From: DASQUP01 sp035641235
Lineage (GTDB): Bacteria > Actinomycetota > CADDZG01 > WHSQ01
Reading direction: 5' to 3'
Length of the DNA: 10,308 nt
NCBI GenBank assembly: GCA_035641235.1
Contig: DASQUP010000304.1
Location: 1-10,308, forward strand
The first letter of the stretch is position 1; every line of letters begins with the position of its first letter. This document shows, in pieces, positions 1 through 6,300 of this stretch. A program made the position numbers and the translations under genes. The notes below the pieces were generated by a model. That model was given only the letters and a program-made list of their open reading frames with translations, did no database searches and was not told the origin of the DNA.

Positions 1-954
1 CAGCGCGCCTACCGGCGCTCGTCGGCCGCTGCGTTCTTGTGGCCCGAGGAGGCCGCCGAAGTGCTCGCCCAGGGGCGGAAGCTCACCGAACTCAGATACG
101 TGGGCGACCGTCTCGCTGCGAGGATCGAGGGCTGGATCACCGACCCGCCCGAGGTGCCGGAGCCGCCGCCAAGCCGGCGCGGCTTCCTCACTCTGAGCCA
201 GGTCGCCCCCGCCCTACAGGGCGCGCCGGAGTGGGGCGGGTTGCGGGGTGATCTCCAGATGCACACCGTCTACAGCGACGGAGCGGAGACGGTTGCCACG
301 ATGGCCGACGAGTGCTCCCACCGCGGCTACGAGTACATCGCCATCACCGACCACTCCGGCGGCCAGCGCATCCCGGTTGGCATGACCGACGAGGAGATCG
401 AACGGCAGTCACAGGAAATCGATGCAGTCAACCGGGAGTCCGGCGGGATCCGGCTCCTCAAATCGATCGAGATGAACCTCCGCCCGGACGGAAGCGGCGC
501 ACTGGATGCATCCGAACTCAAACGCTTCGAGATCGTCGTCGGATCCTTTCATGCGCAGCTGCGCTCGACGGAGGACGAGACCCATCGCTACATCGCCGCG
601 CTCCGCAACCCGTGCGTCGACATCATCGGCCACCCGCGCGCCCGCATGCTCAACCGCCGCGGCGGACTCAACGCTGAGTGGGATCGAGTCTTCGACGAAG
701 CACTAGCCAACGACAAGGCCCTCGAGATCAATTCGAATCCGGCGCGCCAGGACCTTCAGCTCGAACTGCTACAACTCGCCGCCGAGAAAGGGATCCGGAT
801 ATCCATAGGAACGGATTCGCACAGCATCCCCGAACTCGACTGGGTTGTTTTCTCGCTCGGCTCGGCGATCATGGCGGGCGTCAAACGCGAACAGATCATC
901 AACTATCTGTCTCTCGAAGAGCTTTTGGAGTGGCGCCGCCTGCACGGTTGCTGA
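1..954 (+). CDS. PHP-domain metal-dependent phosphoesterase with PolX-like HhH N-terminus (5' truncated)
   Basis: The frame is open from base 1, so the gene probably begins before the window; the TTG at 37 is only the first start-like codon. The first ~45 visible residues (AYRRSSAAAF, then LRYVGDRLAARIEGWI) resemble the helix-hairpin-helix start of DNA polymerase X-type proteins, but the polymerase palm is absent and a PHP domain follows directly. PHP motifs seen in order: GDLQMHTVYSDG (codons 247-282), AITDHS (340-357), a metal-ligand-like IEMN, GSFHAQL, IIGHPRARML, LEINSNPARQDL and ISIGTDSH. PHP domains bind two or three metals and hydrolyse phosphoesters. Similar actinobacterial HhH-PHP proteins are annotated as PolX-like or histidinol-phosphatase-like; the substrate is unknown. 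Oddity: the first His of the usual HxH motif is Gln (codon 256-258). The gene converges on the helicase gene with a 23-bp gap and no visible terminator hairpin. Confidence 0.85.
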   Translation, partial: QRAYRRSSAAAFLWPEEAAEVLAQGRKLTELRYVGDRLAARIEGWITDPPEVPEPPPSRRGFLTLSQVAPALQGAPEWGGLRGDLQMHTVYSDGAETVATMADECSHRGYEYIAITDHSGGQRIPVGMTDEEIERQSQEIDAVNRESGGIRLLKSIEMNLRPDGSGALDASELKRFEIVVGSFHAQLRSTEDETHRYIAALRNPCVDIIGHPRARMLNRRGGLNAEWDRVFDEALANDKALEINSNPARQDLQLELLQLAAEKGIRISIGTDSHSIPELDWVVFSLGSAIMAGVKREQIINYLSLEELLEWRRLHGC

Positions 955-977
955 CCGAGAGCCCAGCCGAGTCAGGT

Positions 978-2870
978 TCAGCGGAAGCGGTCGAGGACTT
1001 TGAGCGCCTCGACGCCGTATCGGTCCAGTTTCGTAGGACCGATACCGGGAATTGCGGACAGAGCGACGAGGGACTTGGGCATCTCCTCCGCAATGGCCTG
1101 AAGCGTCGTGTCGTGCATCACCACGTACGCCGGGACGCCGTCGGTCTGGGCGCGCTCGAACCTCCACTTCTTGAGCGCTGCCACCACAGGATCGGGGGCT
1201 TTACGTTTTGATGTCGCGTTCGCTCTCGGCGTACGTCGTTCGAGTACTCCAATCTCGGCGAGGAACCTGCTCGGTGCACCGCGCCCTCCGTACACGTGAC
1301 TCAGATAGAGGTGTTTGCGCGCCCGGGTGATGCCGACGTAGAGCAGTCGACGCTCCTCGGCAAGCGCATCGTCGGTCTGCGCGCGCTTGAAGGGAAGCTC
1401 CCCTTCGTTCAGGCGGGGGAGGAACACAGCGTCGAACTCCAGTCCCTTGGCCCGGTGATAGGTGAGGAGGTTGACGCCGCGAGCGCCGCCCTCCTCGCCG
1501 AAACGCGTGCTGAGGTCTGCCGCGAAATCCCGAACGGTGGCAGTTCCATCGTCGAACTCGACGGCCATGTCGATCAAACGTGCCAGATCCTTCTGGCGAG
1601 TTTGCTCTTGTTCGCCCAGCCCATCCGTCGGCTCGTCTGCGTATCCACTGCGCTCGGCCATACGCCGGACCTCGGCCGCGATCCCTGACTTTCGCGAGGT
1701 GCGCATCATCTGGAGCATCCGGCGCGCCGCAGGCCGCGCGAGGAACCCACCGCCCCGCACCTGATATGGGATGCGGGCATTGGACAATTCCTCTTCGAAT
1801 TCTTCCGAGCGATAGTTCGTTCGGTAGAGAACGGCAATCTCTTCCCACGGCACACCGTCTTGGTGCAGCGACCGCGCCGTCTCCACCACGAAGCGGATCT
1901 CGTGTTCGGGGCTCGCAAAGTGCTTGAGTTCGGGCCGGGATCCTGACTCGAGTGTGGGTTTCAGGACTTTGTCTGCACCACCGAGCTTCGGGGCAAGCCT
2001 GTTGGCAACGTCGAGTACTTCGGGTGTCGACCGATAGTTGGTTTCGAGCCGCACGACGAGCGTCCCACGAAAACGACGGGGCATCTCGAGGAGATAGCGC
2101 GCGGTCGCCCCCGTGAATGAATAGATCGACTGGTAGTCGTCGCCGACGACGCAGACGTTGTCGCGTTCGCCGAGCCACTGATCAAGCAGCCGTTGCTGCA
2201 AGAGGTTTACGTCCTGGTATTCGTCGACGGTGAACGCTTTGTAGCGCCCCCGGAACCTGTCCGCCGCCCACGAATCCCTCTCGTACATCTCGGTGGCGAG
2301 CGCGAGCAGGTCCTCGAAGTCCACGAGTCCTCGGGCACGCTTCCGGCGCTCGTATTCCCTGTACACGCGCTCCATGTGTTTCTCGTCGATGGGCGGCTCG
2401 TGTGATCCGAGGCGGTCGATGTATTCGTCTGGCGGGATGCAGCGGTTCTTCGCCCATTCGACCTCTGCGGCGAGGTCTGCTGCGGGTCGAAACTTGTACG
2501 GCTTCGGCAGGGTATTGGCGATCTGCCTGAGCGCGAGCGCCTTGGTAGGCAGGATCTCGCCGGGGGGCTCCGGAGCAAGGTGACGCAGTTGTGCCAGGGC
2601 AGCAGAATGGAACGTTCGGGCCCGAATACCGGTCACCCCGAGCGAGTGAAGGCGCGATCGCATCTCCGTGGCGGCCTTGTCCGTGAACGTGACGGCGAGG
2701 ATCTCGGACGGGGCGAAGGTCTGAGTCGCCACCTGGTTCGCGATCCGGCGCATGATCGTCGTCGTCTTGCCGGACCCAGCGCCGGCAAGTATGCATACGG
2801 GTCCTCGAACGGCGGCAACGGCGCGCCGCTGCTCTTCGTTTAGGTCCGCAAAGATGTCGGCATGACTCAC
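978..2870 (-). CDS. uvrD2: UvrD/Rep-family (SF1A) DNA helicase with C-terminal HRDC domain, UvrD2 type
   Basis: An ATP-dependent 3'-5' DNA helicase of 630 aa, expected in the cytoplasm in DNA repair. All SF1A motifs are visible: Q motif LNEEQRRAV (10-18), Walker A AGAGSGKT (29-36), Ia LAVTFTDKAATEM (58-70), TFHSAAL (86-92), motif II DEYQD (216-220), III VGDDYQSIYSFTGA (242-255), IV LETNYRST (275-282), V LLTYHRAKGLEFD (468-480) and VI EERRLLYVGITRAR (505-518). Residues ~562-628 form an HRDC domain ending in a helix-hairpin-helix-like LSAIPGIGPTKLDRYG. Family knowledge: HRDC-bearing UvrD2 is typical of Actinobacteria. Mycobacterial UvrD2 joins helicase and HRDC through a tetracysteine element; here the linker (~545-562) has no cysteines and is basic. 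The start is GTG (2868-2870), chosen because the Q motif follows directly. A TAGGGT box 6 nt upstream suggests its own leaderless promoter in addition to readthrough from ppiA 46 nt upstream. Confidence 0.93.
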   Translation of the reverse strand: MSHADIFADLNEEQRRAVAAVRGPVCILAGAGSGKTTTIMRRIANQVATQTFAPSEILAVTFTDKAATEMRSRLHSLGVTGIRARTFHSAALAQLRHLAPEPPGEILPTKALALRQIANTLPKPYKFRPAADLAAEVEWAKNRCIPPDEYIDRLGSHEPPIDEKHMERVYREYERRKRARGLVDFEDLLALATEMYERDSWAADRFRGRYKAFTVDEYQDVNLLQQRLLDQWLGERDNVCVVGDDYQSIYSFTGATARYLLEMPRRFRGTLVVRLETNYRSTPEVLDVANRLAPKLGGADKVLKPTLESGSRPELKHFASPEHEIRFVVETARSLHQDGVPWEEIAVLYRTNYRSEEFEEELSNARIPYQVRGGGFLARPAARRMLQMMRTSRKSGIAAEVRRMAERSGYADEPTDGLGEQEQTRQKDLARLIDMAVEFDDGTATVRDFAADLSTRFGEEGGARGVNLLTYHRAKGLEFDAVFLPRLNEGELPFKRAQTDDALAEERRLLYVGITRARKHLYLSHVYGGRGAPSRFLAEIGVLERRTPRANATSKRKAPDPVVAALKKWRFERAQTDGVPAYVVMHDTTLQAIAEEMPKSLVALSAIPGIGPTKLDRYGVEALKVLDRFR

Positions 2871-2876
2871 CAGCCC

Positions 2877-2882
2877 ACCCTA
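2877..2882 (-). promoter_or_regulatory. Candidate -10 box for leaderless uvrD2 transcript
   Basis: On the minus strand TAGGGT is followed by six bases (GGGCTG) and then the GTG start. This fits the TANNNT -10 rule of actinobacterial promoters with transcription starting at or next to the start codon. No good -35 hexamer is seen. The alternative is that AGGG/GGG acts as a weak Shine-Dalgarno in a readthrough ppiA-uvrD2 mRNA. Confidence 0.45.
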
Positions 2883-2916
2883 GTAGGCGTGTGGGACGAC
2901 TAGGCGGCGCGCTGCC

Positions 2917-3429
2917 TCAGTCGTCGCTGATCTGAACCGACTCGAGGACGACCTCATCGGCGGGGCGATCTCCAGGTCCGGTCGGCACCTGCGAGATCGC
3001 ATTTACGACCTCCATGCCGTCGACGACCTCTCCGAAGATCGTGTGCTTGTCGTTTAGCCAGGGGGTCTCCGCGACCGTGATAAAAAACTGTGATCCATTC
3101 GTGTTGGGACCCGCGTTTGCCATCGCGAGGAGGCCGGCTTTGTCAAACTTCGGCCCACCCGGAGGGCACTCGTCCTCGAACTTGTAGCCCGGCCCGCCCC
3201 TGCCTGTCCCCTCGGGGTCGCCTCCCTGGATCATGAAGTCGGGAATCACTCGGTGGAGGACCGTTCCGTCGTAAAGGGGTTCGGACTTGCGCTCTCCATC
3301 GCGCGGATCCCGCCACTCTCGCTTCCCCTGCGCGAGCTCCACGAAGTTGGCAACTGTGTTGGGTGCGTGATCGGGCATCAGGCGCGCCGAGAACGATCCA
3401 AGTGTCGTCACAAACGTTGCCTTGGCCAT
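2917..3429 (-). CDS. ppiA: Cyclophilin-type peptidyl-prolyl cis-trans isomerase
   Basis: A 170-aa single-domain cyclophilin catalysing cis-trans isomerisation of X-Pro bonds. There is no signal peptide, so it should be cytosolic. Active-site residues are recognisable by comparison with human CypA: the HR of VLHRVIPDFMIQGG (Arg60, Phe65, Gln68), MANAGPNTNGSQFF (103-116), Trp124 in WLNDKHTIFG and His129. The Trp keeps the cyclosporin-binding type pocket. Length and the insert EWRDPRDGERKSEPLYDG (38-55) match the short actinobacterial PpiA group. The ATG at 3427-3429 has a strong Shine-Dalgarno (GGGGGAGG, ending about 5 nt before ATG). A weak -10 (TAGAGT, minus strand, 3463-3468) would give a leader of roughly 25 nt. 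It is the first gene of a likely two-gene leftward unit with uvrD2 and diverges from the haem-protein gene. Confidence 0.95.
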   Translation of the reverse strand: MAKATFVTTLGSFSARLMPDHAPNTVANFVELAQGKREWRDPRDGERKSEPLYDGTVLHRVIPDFMIQGGDPEGTGRGGPGYKFEDECPPGGPKFDKAGLLAMANAGPNTNGSQFFITVAETPWLNDKHTIFGEVVDGMEVVNAISQVPTGPGDRPADEVVLESVQISDD

Positions 3430-3536
3430 AGTTGACCTCCCCCTCGAGCGGCGGAAACGCCTACTCTACCGATTTGCCGATTCTTTACCGTTCCCTAACC
3501 GGGTGGGGATTTTGGTGCTTTTGGTTGTGGGCAAGG

Positions 3537-4043
3537 ATGAAGGTCATGCTTCTAAAGATCGTCAAGTGGTCCGCAATCGTCTTTGGAGTTGTGTTTGTGG
3601 CGATCCAGTTTGTGCCGTACGGGCGCGATCACGCGAACCCGCCGGTGCAGACCGAGCCGCAGTGGGACAGCGCCCGTACTCGAGACCTTGCAGTCGAGAG
3701 TTGCTACTCGTGTCACAGCAACGAGACGGAGTGGCCGTGGTACTCGAACATCGCTCCCATGTCGTGGCTGGTGCAGAGGGACGTCGACGAGGGCCGGGAG
3801 GAGTTCAACTTCAATGAACTCGACGGCGAGAGCGATTCGGATGATGCGGCCGAAACGGTGGCCGACGGGGAGATGCCGCCGCTCCGGTACATACTCGCTA
3901 ATCCGTCGGCGCGCTTGTCCGCCGAGGAGAAGCGGACCCTGATCGATGGCCTCAACCGGACCTTCGGCGGCGGCGACAGCAGCGGGCCCGGCGGCGGCGA
4001 CGAGGACGACGACGACGAGGACAACAGCGGGCCCGGCAGCTGA
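3537..4043 (+). CDS. Membrane-anchored haem-binding (CxxCH) domain protein
   Basis: A 168-aa envelope protein. Residues ~4-26 (LLKIVKWSAIVFGVVFVAIQ) form one membrane anchor, placing the rest outside the membrane. The domain matches the family annotated as haem-binding domain (Haem_bd): SCYSCHSNETEWPWYSNIAP contains a c-type CxxCH site (Cys56, Cys59, His60), followed by MSWLVQRDVDEGREEFNF, a conserved GEMPP (Met113, possible second haem ligand) and the closing LSAEEKRTLIDGL. Electron transfer is an inference; the family role is not well established. The last ~25 residues form a Gly/Ser/Asp/Glu low-complexity tail. The frame is open back to TTG 3432, overlapping the ppiA leader, but ATG 3537 places the membrane segment at the N-terminus; ATG 3546 is an alternative. 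GGG at 3528-3530 is a weak ribosome site. A terminator-like hairpin follows the stop by 15 nt. Confidence 0.87.
   Translation: MKVMLLKIVKWSAIVFGVVFVAIQFVPYGRDHANPPVQTEPQWDSARTRDLAVESCYSCHSNETEWPWYSNIAPMSWLVQRDVDEGREEFNFNELDGESDSDDAAETVADGEMPPLRYILANPSARLSAEEKRTLIDGLNRTFGGGDSSGPGGGDEDDDDEDNSGPGS
3962..4037 (+). repeat. Low-complexity GGC/GAC/GAG codon tract with flanking 13-bp direct repeat
   Basis: The 3' end of the haem-protein gene contains runs of GGC and GAC/GAG triplets encoding a Gly-rich and Asp/Glu-rich tail. The 13-mer CAGCGGGCCCGGC occurs at 3980-3992 and 4025-4037, on either side of the acidic run. Such a tract could expand or contract by slippage or repeat recombination in steps of whole codons. 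Confidence 0.75.
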
Positions 4044-4058
4044 CGCATGCATCCTGAA

Positions 4059-4096
4059 ATGGCAGTTAGCCGCGTCCTAGTGGTGCTAACTGCCAT
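4059..4096. terminator. 12-bp perfect hairpin after the haem-protein gene
   Basis: ATGGCAGTTAGC (4059-4070) and GCTAACTGCCAT (4085-4096) are perfect inverted repeats around a 14-nt loop, starting 15 nt after the stop codon. There is no following T-run, so this is a hairpin-type (actinobacterial) terminator or mRNA 3'-end stabiliser, not a classic intrinsic terminator. An operator role for dsbB is possible but less likely. Confidence 0.6.
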
Positions 4097-4103
4097 CTGA
4101 GGA

Positions 4104-4134
4104 GCCGGCGCGCCGGTTGCGTCTCGGCGCCGGC
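4104..4134. terminator. Second GC-rich hairpin upstream of dsbB
   Basis: GCCGGCGC (4104-4111) pairs with GCGCCGGC (4127-4134) around a 15-nt loop. The left half also contains the 12-bp self-palindrome CCGGCGCGCCGG (4105-4116), so two alternative folds compete. It sits 8 nt after the first hairpin and may act with it as a tandem terminator insulating dsbB from the haem-protein gene. There is no T-tract. Confidence 0.4.
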
Positions 4135-4172
4135 GGCTGAACGGCACCCTCAATCTGGACCAATCGACCCTT

Positions 4173-4200
4173 TTGCCCCGCCCGAGCCGGACCCTAGGGT
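4173..4200 (+). promoter_or_regulatory. Candidate promoter for leaderless dsbB transcript
   Basis: TTGCCC (4173-4178) and TAGGGT (4195-4200) are separated by 16 bp, and the -10 ends 7 nt before the ATG of dsbB. This matches the TANNNT-N6/7-start signature of actinobacterial leaderless genes; no good Shine-Dalgarno is present otherwise. The -10 lies in a perfect 10-bp palindrome ACCCTAGGGT (4191-4200). Confidence 0.5.
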
Positions 4201-4207
4201 CGTCGGC

Positions 4208-4840
4208 ATGGACACAACTTTGGTCTCGTCGCGCTTCTTCGCGCTCCTGACCGTTGCCGCCAACCTCATGGTTCTGGGTGCTGTCGTCTTGCTGTTGGCG
4301 GCGCGCCGCTCGCCCGCCGCCGCCGGCATCAAAGCTGAGGTGCGCGAGCTGCTGCGCACGTACGCGCTGCCGCTTGCCTGGCTGGTCGCGCTAACCGCCA
4401 CGCTCGGGAGCCTGTATTACTCGGAGGTTGCGAACTTCGTTCCCTGCAAGCTCTGCTGGTACCAGCGGATCGCCATGTACCCGCTCGTTGTGATCCTCGG
4501 GATCGCCGCGATCCGCAGGGACATCGATGTGCGCCGGTACGCAGTTCCCATGGCCGGCGTGGGGGCGGCGATATCGATCTTCCACTACTTCCTTCAGCGC
4601 TTCCCGGCGCTCACATCGGCTTCGTGCGATCCGACCACTCCGTGCACGTCCACATGGGTCTGGCAGTTTCACTTCATATCGATTCCATTCATGGCCCTAA
4701 GCGGCTTTGCACTGATCGCAACCTTGCTCCTGATGGCGCCCGGCCAACCGAAGGCGTCGGAGCCCGAAATCCACGACCCACCACGCTCTGCCACGGAAAG
4801 GAAGGACGATGGCCTCAGCCTCAGCAGCACGCACAGGTAG
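4208..4840 (+). CDS. dsbB: DsbB/BdbC-like membrane disulfide bond oxidoreductase
   Basis: A 210-aa integral membrane protein expected to re-oxidise an extracytoplasmic thiol oxidase and pass electrons to quinone. The hallmark VPCKLCWYQR carries Cys80 and Cys83 just after a membrane helix (~52-72). The second external loop carries Cys140 and Cys146 (CDPTTPC), followed by WVWQFHFISIPFMALSGF, typical of DsbB. Helices are seen at ~9-32, 52-72, 88-104, 111-130 and 155-176, that is one more at the N-terminus than the four-helix E. coli protein. Positive charges at 33-50 and 103-110 put both cysteine pairs outside. A hydrophilic cytoplasmic tail of ~35 residues follows. The last 32 bp overlap the thioredoxin-like gene in another frame, suggesting coupled translation and a working pair. 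The ATG start is supported by the TAGGGT box 7 nt upstream. Confidence 0.92.
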   Translation: MDTTLVSSRFFALLTVAANLMVLGAVVLLLAARRSPAAAGIKAEVRELLRTYALPLAWLVALTATLGSLYYSEVANFVPCKLCWYQRIAMYPLVVILGIAAIRRDIDVRRYAVPMAGVGAAISIFHYFLQRFPALTSASCDPTTPCTSTWVWQFHFISIPFMALSGFALIATLLLMAPGQPKASEPEIHDPPRSATERKDDGLSLSSTHR

Positions 4841-5483
4841 GAAGGCGCAAAGAAAGAAAGCGGCTGCGCAGCGGCGCCGGCTGCCGATCTTCTGGATCGC
4901 ATTTGGAGTTGTGGTGGTGCTCTTCGGGGCCGCCATCGTGATGACGAGGTCTGATTCGAAAACCCAGACCCCGGCGGCCGGCGTCGAGCAAACGCGCGCC
5001 GTCAGCGTGACCGGGGATGCACTTGCCGAGTTCCCGGAGGGGGGCAAGGACGCCGCCGTCGGCCGGCAGATACCCACCATCGAGGGCAAATCCTTCGATG
5101 GCAAGAACGTAGCCATAGGCAACGACGGTAGGCCAAAGGTCATCCTGTTGCTCGCGCACTGGTGCTCCGTCTGCCAGGCCGAGGTGCCCGTCGTTCAGGA
5201 ATGGATCGACACAAGCGGCGTGCCGGAGGGAGTCGATTTCTACTCCATAGCGACCTCGACGTCGGAGGGGCAGGCCAACTATCCACCGTCCGAGTGGCTC
5301 GAGCGCGAGGGATGGACTCTCCCGGTCGTCGCCGACAGCACCGCGTACGAGGCTGCTGATGCTTTTGGGTTGACGGCGTTTCCGTTCTTCGTGTTCGTGA
5401 ACTCCGACGGAACCGTTTCGCAACGCCTCGTTGGAGCCAAGTCGGCCGCCGAGATCGCGCAAGCGATCTCCAAACTCAACTAG
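4809..5483 (+). CDS. Membrane-anchored thioredoxin-fold protein (TlpA/DsbA-like, WCSVC)
   Basis: A 224-aa protein with a very basic N-terminus (RKAQRKKAAAQRRR), one membrane anchor (~25-45) and an extracytoplasmic thioredoxin domain. The active site is HWCSVCQAEVP (Trp118, Cys119, Cys122) after the strand KVILLLA; the cis-proline is Pro192 in LTAFPFFVFVNSDG. The layout matches TlpA/ResA-like redoxins. The neighbouring DsbB suggests it is the oxidase partner, but a reductant role for haem-protein maturation cannot be excluded: a CxxCH protein is encoded just upstream. The ATG start lies within the 3' end of dsbB, with a good Shine-Dalgarno (GGAAGGA, about 5 nt upstream). The gene converges on tetR with a 20-bp gap that contains a GGCGCGCC palindrome and no clear terminator hairpin. 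Confidence 0.9.
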   Translation: MASASAARTGRKAQRKKAAAQRRRLPIFWIAFGVVVVLFGAAIVMTRSDSKTQTPAAGVEQTRAVSVTGDALAEFPEGGKDAAVGRQIPTIEGKSFDGKNVAIGNDGRPKVILLLAHWCSVCQAEVPVVQEWIDTSGVPEGVDFYSIATSTSEGQANYPPSEWLEREGWTLPVVADSTAYEAADAFGLTAFPFFVFVNSDGTVSQRLVGAKSAAEIAQAISKLN

Positions 5484-5503
5484 GAACGGCGCGCCAATGG
5501 CAC

Positions 5504-6175
5504 TCAGGCGCGAGCAGCCAGCCGCGTCTTGAAGCCTTCGATCAAGGAGTCCATTCCGAATTCGAAAACTGCATCCATGTCGCAGTCCTCCATGAACGGA
5601 AGCGCGCCGTGGATGCAGGGAAACTCCGAGATCGGAAGCATCCGCTTGCCGGCGAGAGCCTGTTCCGCGGCTTCGTCGCCGTCGAAGAGCGGGGTCATGA
5701 TCTGCCACATCACGTGACCGATCGTCATACCGGTCATGGCCCAGTGTGCCTGGAGCGCCTCTTCGTCTGAAAACCCCATCGCTCGCAACAGCGATAGCGC
5801 AAGCTCCACAGGTCGCATCGAATCGGGCGTGAAGTCACCCTTGCGGCACATGATGGGCAGTAGGTTCGGATGGCGAAGCATTGCCTTTCTGAATTCGCCG
5901 AAACCCACCTTGAGGGCGGTGGGCGGGAGGCTCGGATCGAGCTGAGACAGATCGAGCTCGTCCAGCAGCAAGCCGACAATCCCCGCCAGGAGAGCGTCCT
6001 TGTTCGGGACGTGGTTATAGAGCGCCATCGGGGTTGCGTTGAGTTCACCGGCTATCCGGCGCATCGAGAGGTGCTCGAGGCCCTCCTCGTCAACGATCCG
6101 GAGGGCCGTTTTGAGGATCCTCTCACGTGAGAGTGGTTCTCGCTGTGTGTCCTTTTTTTCCTGAGTGATGGTCAT
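5504..6175 (-). CDS. TetR/AcrR-family transcriptional repressor
   Basis: A 223-aa regulator. The N-terminal helix-turn-helix is clear: RERILKTALRIVDEEG, then LSMRRIAGELNATPMALYNHVPNKDALL (~37-63), the TetR-family recognition region. The remaining helical ~150 residues form a ligand-binding and dimerisation domain of the tetracycline-repressor C-terminal type; the ligand is unknown. Start choice: the frame stays open to 6313, but the extra residues come from the operator repeats and are Cys/Tyr-rich and unlike the family. ATG 6173-6175 has AGGA 8 nt upstream and gives the normal length. The gene diverges from the MMPL exporter and overlapping promoters cover TGTAC-type boxes, so it most likely represses both the exporter and itself. 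Two Cys near the C-terminus (187, 198) and Cys110 are present; a redox role is not indicated. Confidence 0.92.
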   Translation of the reverse strand: MTITQEKKDTQREPLSRERILKTALRIVDEEGLEHLSMRRIAGELNATPMALYNHVPNKDALLAGIVGLLLDELDLSQLDPSLPPTALKVGFGEFRKAMLRHPNLLPIMCRKGDFTPDSMRPVELALSLLRAMGFSDEEALQAHWAMTGMTIGHVMWQIMTPLFDGDEAAEQALAGKRMLPISEFPCIHGALPFMEDCDMDAVFEFGMDSLIEGFKTRLAARA

Positions 6176-6224
6176 GTCCCCGATCCTGTCCCCCGACAAT
6201 TCATGTCTTTTGTCGACCTGCTGG

Positions 6225-6253
6225 TTGACAAGTGTACACCGTACATGTATGCA
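6225..6253 (+). promoter_or_regulatory. Candidate mmpL promoter
   Basis: A consensus -35 TTGACA (6225-6230) is followed after 17 bp by TATGCA (6248-6253), a weak -10. The first TGTAC-N3-GTACA box (6233-6245) fills the spacer, so a bound repressor would block RNA polymerase. The start near 6260 would give a leader of about 53 nt that carries the GGAGGA ribosome site. Confidence 0.5.
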
Positions 6254-6259
6254 TGTACA
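6231..6259 (-). promoter_or_regulatory. Candidate tetR promoter, face to face with the mmpL promoter
   Basis: On the minus strand TGTACA (6259-6254) and TACACT (6236-6231) are 17 bp apart, each with 4 of 6 consensus matches, and the -10 fits TANNNT. The start near 6224 would give a ~49-nt leader. It overlaps boxes 1 and 2 of the operator array, which implies autoregulation. Confidence 0.35.
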
Positions 6260-6292
6260 GCGTACATATACGTTGTACGCATACAGCGTACA
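6233..6292. promoter_or_regulatory. Operator array: three TGTAC-N3-GTACA boxes between tetR and mmpL
   Basis: Near-palindromic 13-mers lie at 6233-6245 (TGTACACCGTACA), 6254-6266 (TGTACAGCGTACA) and 6280-6292 (CATACAGCGTACA, two mismatches in the left half). Start-to-start spacings are 21 and 26 bp. Overlapping larger inverted repeats are GTACATG-N4-CATGTAC (6241-6258), GCGTACA-N7-TGTACGC (6260-6280) and TGTACGC-N5-GCGTACA (6274-6292). The array covers both candidate promoters. Binding by the adjacent TetR protein is inferred from position and symmetry. Confidence 0.75.
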
Positions 6293-6300
6293 TACACAAC

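Noticed and set aside
955..977. Terminator search between convergent PHP and uvrD2 genes
   Set aside because: The 23-bp gap contains no inverted repeat or T-run that I can support.
1201..2178. Long open frame overlapping uvrD2 on the same strand
   Set aside because: Arg-rich shadow frame with no motif; the helicase frame shows all SF1A motifs.
2879..2904. CCTAGT/ACTAGG inverted repeat between ppiA and uvrD2
   Set aside because: Only 6 bp with a 14-nt loop and it overlaps the candidate -10 box; too weak to call a terminator.
3432..3536. TTG-started extension of the haem-protein frame
   Set aside because: It would overlap the ppiA leader and put a hydrophilic, Trp/Phe-rich segment before the membrane anchor; ATG 3537 gives the usual family layout.
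3552..4052. Antisense open frame over the haem-protein gene
   Set aside because: High-GC antisense shadow of the GGC/GAC tract, with no recognisable domain.
4821..5708. 295-codon minus-strand frame crossing tlpA-like and tetR ends
   Set aside because: It runs antisense to a clear thioredoxin-fold gene and continues out of frame within tetR; Arg-rich and without motifs.
6233..6292. Short repeats resembling a CRISPR or transposon end
   Set aside because: The units are 13 bp, palindromic and spaced 21-26 bp inside a divergent promoter; there are no spacers of uniform length, no cas genes and no transposase. An operator array fits better.
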